Origin: Chroococcidiopsis thermalis PCC 7203
Lineage (GTDB): Bacteria; Cyanobacteriota; Cyanobacteriia; Cyanobacteriales; Chroococcidiopsidaceae
Length of the DNA: 64,000 nt
Assembly (NCBI RefSeq): GCF_000317125.1
Contig: NC_019695.1
Span: forward strand, 1,910,336 to 1,974,335
Direction: 5' to 3'
The notes beneath the pieces were generated by a model, which saw nothing but the letters and a program-made list of their open reading frames with translations, did not search any database and had not been told where the DNA came from. Below are positions 57,302 through 64,000 of this stretch, one piece after another (within the stretch, counting starts at the first letter, position 1; each line of letters starts with the position of its first letter). A program made the translations under genes and the position numbers.

Positions 57302-57302
57302 A

Positions 57303-57734
57303 TTATTCTCCGTGTTCCCGATAATCTTCTGACGATTCAGGGTTGAGTTCCCAGCGTTCGAGATCGCGTTGCTGCAAATTTTTCCAGGTTTCTACTGGCT
57401 GTCCGTCTATTGAGGTAATCCCCATTGAATGCAACAGATTCTCAGTCACGCTTTGATCGGGGGTGGGATTGTCTCCCCCAACTGCTTCTTCACCGACAAC
57501 CTCGGCTTGATACCAATCATCGTCAAGATCGCCGCCCGTCACGTCTTCACCATAGATCGATGGATTTTTCAAACGTTTCAGAATCGTACCGATTTCCGCG
57601 TCGCGATCGCTCAATTCCTCGAAGACTATGTCGATATTGTCCGTACCAATGAGATCTGCTAATAACAACTCTTCATTTTCAACTGATGGCTTTGATGAAG
57701 GGTTGACTGCATCAGAAGGATTTGTACCTGCCAT
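57303..57734 (-). CDS. DUF6335 family protein
   Basis: A 143-residue acidic cyanobacterial protein. The family core is DDDWYQAEVVGEEAVGGDNP followed by TPDQSVTENLLHSMGI and WELNPESSEDY. The N-terminal half is disordered and acidic. No enzymatic motif. Its stop lies one base before the start of the nuclease gene downstream, so they are probably co-translated. Function unknown; the link to the nuclease is positional only. Confidence 0.75.
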   Translation of the reverse strand: MAGTNPSDAVNPSSKPSVENEELLLADLIGTDNIDIVFEELSDRDAEIGTILKRLKNPSIYGEDVTGGDLDDDWYQAEVVGEEAVGGDNPTPDQSVTENLLHSMGITSIDGQPVETWKNLQQRDLERWELNPESSEDYREHGE

Positions 57735-57907
57735 AAGACTCGCTCCTTGCAGCCTAGATAAGAGATGGTTCTCTGTCTCTTGATACTTACAATTTTAACC
57801 CTAACTATGCCAGCTCTCAGTAATTTGTAATACTTAGCGTTATGGCTGTCATTTGTCATTTGTCATTTGTCGCTTGTCATTTGTCATTAAACTAACAGGC
57901 GATCGCC
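57735..57907. repeat. Spacer with TGTCATT heptamers
   Basis: Contains tandem TGTCATT/TGTCGCT units (about 57849-57890), as also near 21610-21640. No gene. Confidence 0.55.
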
Positions 57908-58699
57908 TCAATCTAACTCAACTTGCTTAATAAAATCAAGCGCGATCGATGCAAGTTTTTCGGGATGCCAAAGCATCCATTCATGATAACCTTCTTTAAC
58001 AATAGTTAGCGTGGAATTTGGAATGAGATTAGCCATGTCTCGTGCTACAGATAATGGTGTAGTTAGATCTTTCTCCGACCATAATATTAAGCAAGGGGCT
58101 TTAATACTAGGCAATAAATGTGTCGAGTCTTGATACAATGAAATGAGTAAGGCATAAATAATATTTCCAGTATTAAATAAGAGATTATGAGTAAAGACTT
58201 TAGGAATATCAAAAAACTGTAACTTTAGCTTGGGAATAGAAATTTGAGCGGTCATCTCAATTGCTCTACGCGGTACAATTTCTGGAATAGATACAGATGG
58301 AATTCCCGTGCTATCTAATAAAACCAGACTTTTTACCCGCTCTGGAATGAGAGTAGCTAAAGTAATGGCAATTCCTCCACCTAACGAGTGTCCCACCAGA
58401 TGCACTTGTGGAAGATTTAGTGCTTCTAAGAATGAAACAATGAATTTTGCATAGCTGTGGTAATCAGAAATTAGATTGTGGTAGGAGGAACGAGCAAAAC
58501 TAGGTAAATCGGGAGCGATGACAGCGTGTTGTTCGGCGATGAGTTCTAAAACTTCTTGGTAAGGCTCGGATGAGATTCCCCAGCCATGTAAAAACAGAAT
58601 GGGAGTTGAAGAATGCCGAACGCTTTGCTGATAAAAAATGCTGCAATCTTGCACTTGGATGCGATAGTCAACAAAATGATTTAAAGTTTTAGCACTCAT
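57908..58699 (-). CDS. Alpha/beta hydrolase
   Basis: A 263-residue alpha/beta hydrolase with a complete triad: nucleophile in VHLVGHSLGGGIAI, acid in LWSEKDLTTP and His in VKEGYHEWM. LFLHGWGISSEPY forms the oxyanion region. Substrate unknown. Its ATG overlaps the stop of the AI-2E permease gene upstream (ATGA), so the pair is translationally coupled. In contrast to the protein at 35898 it appears catalytically competent. Confidence 0.88.
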   Translation of the reverse strand: MSAKTLNHFVDYRIQVQDCSIFYQQSVRHSSTPILFLHGWGISSEPYQEVLELIAEQHAVIAPDLPSFARSSYHNLISDYHSYAKFIVSFLEALNLPQVHLVGHSLGGGIAITLATLIPERVKSLVLLDSTGIPSVSIPEIVPRRAIEMTAQISIPKLKLQFFDIPKVFTHNLLFNTGNIIYALLISLYQDSTHLLPSIKAPCLILWSEKDLTTPLSVARDMANLIPNSTLTIVKEGYHEWMLWHPEKLASIALDFIKQVELD

Positions 58700-59766
58700 A
58701 TTTCAACTTGTCCTCTTGTTTCTTTGTCTTCCTTACTTTCTTTTTCTCCTTGCCATCGGTTGAGAATATCTTTAACCAAAACTTCTTTTAACCAAATTTG
58801 AGTCACGATTAATAATGGAATAGCAAGAAATAAGCCTAAAAAGCCGAACAAACTGGCAAATACAACGACAGCAAGAATAGTGAATACGGGTAATAAAGAA
58901 ACTTCTCGTTGCATGATTATTGGTACGAGTACTAAACTTTCAAACTGCTGAATTGCTAGATATAAAACAATAACCGCTCCAGCTTTCCAAGGAGCGTCTA
59001 AAAGTGCCAGCAAAACCGGAGGAATGACGCTTAAAGTAGGTCCCACGTTAGGAATAAATTCCAATAAGCCTGCTATTAAAGCATTCACTAAAGGTAATGG
59101 AACTCCTAAAAGAGATAATCCAATAAAAGAGACGACTCCAATCCCTACCATTGCAAAGAGAGTGCCTTTAATCCAACCAACTAAAGAGTCTTCGCATTCT
59201 GAAAGAATTTCGTCCACTCGACGACGATAGAAAGCAGGAAAAGCAAGAATCAACGTGCGGCGATAGGGGACGGGATTGAGTAGCAGCATAATCGTGAGGA
59301 CAAAAAATAGGAGGAAATTCACCACCGCTGCCAAAGAGTTATTCAACACGGTGACAAAGTTACCTAATATTCCCCCTACAAAAGACTGAAGTTGTTGAGT
59401 CAGATTGCTCAAGGGTGGGGCGGCTTCTAAAACTCGTCCGGGAATTAAGCTGCGTACCCAGTTATACCAGCCAAGCACCCGATCCGATATTTCTGGCAGG
59501 AGCTTTACCAACTGTTGCAATTGCTCTACAATGCGCGGCACGACGATCGCGAAAATCCCAGCCACGATCGCGAGTAAGGCAATAACCGTAATTGCTATGG
59601 CAATCCCGCGCTGGATACGATAGCGCTGAAGCAACCGCACGACTCGGTTGAGAACCGTTGCCAAGACAACAGCAGCGAATATGAGCAAAACAACTTGTCG
59701 CAGTTGCCACAGAACGTAGAGAGAGATAATCAGGGCGAGAAAACCAATCCATTGCCCGATCCGCAC
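58696..59766 (-). CDS. AI-2E/PerM-family transporter
   Basis: A 356-residue membrane protein of the AI-2E transporter (PerM/YdiK) family with about seven or eight membrane segments. The family C-terminal part LEFIPNVGPTLSVIPPVLLA and the PVFTILAVVVFASLFGFLGL helix are clear. Members have been linked to export of signals or ions, including Na+/H+ exchange, so substrate is uncertain. A Lys/Glu-rich tail ends the protein. It is the first gene of a pair with the hydrolase. Confidence 0.88.
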   Translation of the reverse strand: MRIGQWIGFLALIISLYVLWQLRQVVLLIFAAVVLATVLNRVVRLLQRYRIQRGIAIAITVIALLAIVAGIFAIVVPRIVEQLQQLVKLLPEISDRVLGWYNWVRSLIPGRVLEAAPPLSNLTQQLQSFVGGILGNFVTVLNNSLAAVVNFLLFFVLTIMLLLNPVPYRRTLILAFPAFYRRRVDEILSECEDSLVGWIKGTLFAMVGIGVVSFIGLSLLGVPLPLVNALIAGLLEFIPNVGPTLSVIPPVLLALLDAPWKAGAVIVLYLAIQQFESLVLVPIIMQREVSLLPVFTILAVVVFASLFGFLGLFLAIPLLIVTQIWLKEVLVKDILNRWQGEKESKEDKETRGQVEI

Positions 59767-60136
59767 AGCACCGCCTCCATTTTTTGGCTATTGCCAGCAA
59801 TTTTGCTGTTACTGTATGCCCTTGCCGCGATCGGTGTCTTCCTCCTTAGGGGGAAGGGAGCACAGGGGGACAAGGGGGACAAGGAGGACAAGGAGGACAA
59901 GGGGGACAAGGGGGACAAGGGGACCCCACGACCGAAGGGAGTGGGGATTAGGGGGCGAAGGGGGACAAGGGGGACAAGGGGGACAAGGAAGACAGGGGGG
60001 ACAAGGGAGAATAATTATCAACAAATGACAATTATTAACTTCCCTAAAAAGTTTTCCGCCCCAATCCATTTAATATGTTATGGATATATGGATATTTGGT
60101 AAGTCGGTTCGCGTGCCTCTGCTGACCTGATACTAC
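59767..60136. other. Spacer before minC with G-rich repeat array
   Basis: About 370 bp between divergent genes, dominated by the G-rich array at 59856-60005. The last 100 bp are AT-rich and may hold the min promoter. Frames here code only GDKGDKGTK-type low-complexity peptides. Confidence 0.55.
59856..60005. repeat. GGGGACAAG tandem array with CCCCAC...GTGGGG core (inverse of 13151)
   Basis: Nonamers GGGGACAAG repeat around the core CCCCACGACCGAAGGGAGTG. This is the same element as at 13151-13270 in the other orientation, here next to minC. Confidence 0.75.
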
Positions 60137-60928
60137 ATGACATCTGATTCTGCCCATTCAGAACTAGTTCCAACTATTACTGCGCCTTCCCCAGAGGCGA
60201 TCGCTAGTTTACAAGTTCGCCTCAAAAGTGAGGAAGGACGGCTGGTGTTAACGCTACCAGCAGAAGGAGAACCCTCGGCGCTCAACTGGTCGGATCTTTG
60301 GATACAGTTAAAACAACGGTTGCAGGGAGGCGATCGCTTCTGGCAACCAAATACGACTGTCGATCTCATGGCAGCGGATCGGTTGCTGGATGGCAGACAA
60401 CTGAAGGCGATCGCTGATGCCTTGTGGGAAGTCCAATTGCAACTGCGACGTGTCTGTACGACGCGCCGTCAAACTGCTGTAGCCGCCGCTACCGCTGGTT
60501 ATTGCGTCGAGCAACAAGCCCCACCAGTATCGGCAATCAATCAACTCCCGGCAGCATCGCCCGTGCCTTTAGCAGAACCGCTGTACTTACAAATGACCGT
60601 GCGATCGGGGACGGAAATTCGCCACCCTGGTACGGTCGTGATTTTGGGCGATCTTAACCCAGGTGGAAACGTCATTGCCGATGGAGACATTTTAGTCTGG
60701 GGGCGATTGCGGGGAGTTGCCCACGCAGGAGCCAGCGGTAATACTAAATGCCTAATTGTTGCCCTGCAAATGGAACCCACGCAGTTAAGAATTGCCGATT
60801 CTGTAGCTAGAGCGCCAACAACGATACCAGATCGGTTTTATCCTGAAGTTGCCTACGTTACACCCGAAGGCATCCGCATCACAAAAGCCGCTGATTTTTC
60901 TAAGTCCCAGTTTATATCTAAGCCATGA
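60137..60928 (+). CDS. minC: Septum site-determining protein MinC
   Basis: Inhibitor of FtsZ polymerisation that keeps the division site at midcell. It has 263 residues. The N-terminal part (about 1-120) is weakly conserved and begins with a disordered stretch. The C-terminal beta-helix domain is clear (VRSGTEIRHPGTVVILGDLN, then ADGDILVWGRLRGVAHAG). Its stop overlaps the minD start (ATGA). First gene of minC-minD-minE. Confidence 0.94.
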   Translation: MTSDSAHSELVPTITAPSPEAIASLQVRLKSEEGRLVLTLPAEGEPSALNWSDLWIQLKQRLQGGDRFWQPNTTVDLMAADRLLDGRQLKAIADALWEVQLQLRRVCTTRRQTAVAAATAGYCVEQQAPPVSAINQLPAASPVPLAEPLYLQMTVRSGTEIRHPGTVVILGDLNPGGNVIADGDILVWGRLRGVAHAGASGNTKCLIVALQMEPTQLRIADSVARAPTTIPDRFYPEVAYVTPEGIRITKAADFSKSQFISKP

Positions 60929-61731
60929 CTCGCATCATCGTCACAACATCTGGAAAAGGAGGGGTGGGTAAGACTACCTTCACAGCCAACATTGGCATGG
61001 CACTAGCCCGCATGGGGCGCACGGTTGTCCTAGTCGATGCGGATTTCGGGCTGCGTAATTTAGACTTACTGCTAGGTCTAGAAAACAGGATAGTCTACAC
61101 TGCCGTTGAAGTTGTCACTGGAGAATGTCGTTTAGAACAAGCCTTGGTTAAAGATAAACGCGAACCAAAACTAGTCCTGCTACCAGCCGCCCAAAATCGT
61201 ACCAAAGAGGCAGTAACCCCAGAACAGATGAAACAACTGGTGGGGACTTTAACCAAAAGTTATGAGTACATAGTTATAGACTGCCCTGCCGGAATTGAAA
61301 CGGGCTTTAAAAATGCGATCGTGGCAGCGCAAGAAGCAATCATTGTCACTACACCAGAAATCGCCGCAGTCCGCGATGCCGATCGCGTAGTCGGTCTATT
61401 GGAGGCGAACGGAGTCAAGCAGATTCAGTTAATCGTCAACCGCCTGCGCCCCGCGATGGTGCAAATGAATGATATGATGTCAGTGCAGGACGTGCAGGAA
61501 CTTTTGGGCATTCCCCTATTAGGCGTAGTCCCAGAAGACGAGCGCGTGATCGTTTCCACTAATAGAGGCGAACCCCTGGTTTTAGCTGAAGACCCTACCC
61601 TAGCTGGTAAGGCATTTGATAATATTGCCCGCCGATTAGAAGGCGAAAAAATCGAATTTCTCGATCTCCATCCCGTGCATGAGGGTTTTCTTTCTCGTCT
61701 GCGCAAATTGTTGTGGACGAAACTAATTTAA
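60925..61731 (+). CDS. minD: Septum site-determining ATPase MinD
   Basis: Membrane-associated deviant Walker ATPase that recruits MinC to the membrane and oscillates or patterns with MinE. It has 268 residues. Deviant Walker A KGGVGKTT (11-18), [33 protein letters not shown] and the C-terminal amphipathic membrane-targeting helix ([15 protein letters not shown]) are present. Translationally coupled to minC; minE follows after 38 bp. Confidence 0.97.
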   Translation: MTRIIVTTSGKGGVGKTTFTANIGMALARMGRTVVLVDADFGLRNLDLLLGLENRIVYTAVEVVTGECRLEQALVKDKREPKLVLLPAAQNRTKEAVTPEQMKQLVGTLTKSYEYIVIDCPAGIETGFKNAIVAAQEAIIVTTPEIAAVRDADRVVGLLEANGVKQIQLIVNRLRPAMVQMNDMMSVQDVQELLGIPLLGVVPEDERVIVSTNRGEPLVLAEDPTLAGKAFDNIARRLEGEKIEFLDLHPVHEGFLSRLRKLLWTKLI

Positions 61732-61769
61732 GCCCCGATTTAACAACCTGCAACCTGCATCCAGATGCC

Positions 61770-62045
61770 ATGTTTAGCGATCTTTTAGATAAAATTTTTT
61801 CTAATAATCCGAACGATAACAACAGTCGTTCTCAAGTCAAGCAACGGCTGCAATTAGTAATTTCCCACGATCGCAGTGATTTGAGTCCGCAAACAATCGA
61901 AAAAATGCGGCGGGAAATATTAGAAGTGGTTGGTCGGTACGTCGAACTGGATGTAGAAGGGATGGAGTTTTCTTTAGAAAACAACCAAAGAGCTACGGCT
62001 TTAATTGCTAATTTACCAATTCGGCGAGTGAAAACAGACGAATGA
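61770..62045 (+). CDS. minE: Cell division topological specificity factor MinE
   Basis: Activator of the MinD ATPase that sets the pole-to-pole pattern. The ATG at 61770 ([13 protein letters not shown]) gives 91 residues, typical. An in-frame GTG at 61713 overlapping minD adds a non-homologous leader and is rejected. The anti-MinCD domain [20 protein letters not shown] is followed by the topological-specificity domain up to [14 protein letters not shown]. Confidence 0.95.
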   Translation: MFSDLLDKIFSNNPNDNNSRSQVKQRLQLVISHDRSDLSPQTIEKMRREILEVVGRYVELDVEGMEFSLENNQRATALIANLPIRRVKTDE

Positions 62046-63858
<1,813 letters not shown>

Positions 63859-63926
63859 TGGCTAGTGGCTAGTGGCTGGTGGCTAGAAAAAGACTAACCA
63901 CTAACCACTGCTCGCTACTCCTGTAC

Positions 63927-63945
63927 GGGCGCACAGCTGTGCGCC
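63927..63945. repeat. GGGCGCACAGCTGTGCGCCC palindrome
   Basis: Inverted repeat flanked by TACGGG and CTACTCAC, like the copy after tkt (25251). It lies in the beta-epsilon spacer of the ATP synthase genes. Confidence 0.6.
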
Positions 63946-63981
63946 CCTACTCACTATTTACTACTCACTACTCACTTTTCT

Positions 63982-64000
63982 ATGACATTGACAGTTCGTG
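63982..64000 (+). CDS. atpC: ATP synthase epsilon subunit (first codons only)
   Basis: Only 19 bases, coding MTLTVR, are in the window. This is the usual start of cyanobacterial ATP synthase epsilon (atpE in cyanobacterial/plastid naming), and it directly follows the beta-subunit gene, the normal order. The product cannot be checked further from this window. Confidence 0.6.

Noticed and set aside
61713-61769. GTG start of MinE overlapping minD
   Set aside because: It adds a leader with no similarity to MinE; the normal MinE start is the ATG at 61770.

Overview
The window is chromosomal DNA from a cyanobacterium. It carries an ApcF-like allophycocyanin gene, the Rubisco assembly factor Raf1, the bicarbonate transporter SbtA with its PII-like partner SbtB, a MenG/UbiE methyltransferase, several cyanobacterial DUF families (DUF1802, DUF2605, DUF2973, DUF6335) and a ThrRS without a TGS domain. 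The HIP1 octamer GCGATCGC is very frequent, and short tandem repeats fill many spacers. Gene content and repeat style fit a Chroococcidiopsis-like or related multicellular lineage, but genus level is inference.

Layout. 1-4513 (minus): type IV pilus motor operon pilB-pilT-pilC, with pilC cut by the window edge. 4808-11709 (plus): chaperones grpE, dnaK and dnaJ, a TusA-like protein, the ribosome GTPase rsgA, then glutaredoxin and glutathione synthetase. 11767-17015: recA (minus), then xseA and xseB (plus) separated by a 670-residue beta-helix protein. 17092-20984 (minus): a tight DapF-like/cupin/SMI1-KNR4/glutaminase operon next to an HdrB-like iron-sulfur protein. 21358-25237 (plus): acpP, fabF and transketolase. 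25444-29510: a DeoR-type regulator divergent from a second transketolase, then a second DapF-like gene. 30855-31595: an integron-type cassette with a SnoaL/NTF2-like gene between two attC-like sites. 31932-35388: inorganic carbon locus with a broken bicA remnant, sbtA, sbtB and a Na+/H+ antiporter. 35898-40389: a hydrolase-like protein without catalytic residues, and a signalling trio (KaiC-like ATPase, response regulator, hybrid histidine kinase). 41268-47288: a CobW GTPase with a possible Zur/Fur box, a WD40 protein and several small conserved proteins. 47545-54634: thrS, raf1, menG, a DUF445 protein, an ApcF-like protein lacking the usual chromophore cysteine, and a membrane protein. 54698-59766 (minus): a glutamine-synthetase-family enzyme, a dead ogt/ada methyltransferase pseudogene, a PD-(D/E)XK nuclease, a DUF6335 protein, an alpha/beta hydrolase and an AI-2E family permease. 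60137-64000 (plus): minC-minD-minE, the ATP synthase beta subunit, and the first codons of epsilon.

Most of the window is ordinary housekeeping. The best candidates for something undescribed are: (i) the lone integron-type cassette with no integrase in sight; (ii) two DapF-like paralogues in which both catalytic cysteines are serine, one of them in a compact four-gene operon; (iii) the ApcF-like protein with Tyr in place of the bilin-binding Cys; (iv) the KaiC-like/response regulator/kinase trio. Several dispersed palindromic repeat families also recur through the spacers. No tRNA, rRNA, CRISPR array or transposase gene was recognised.
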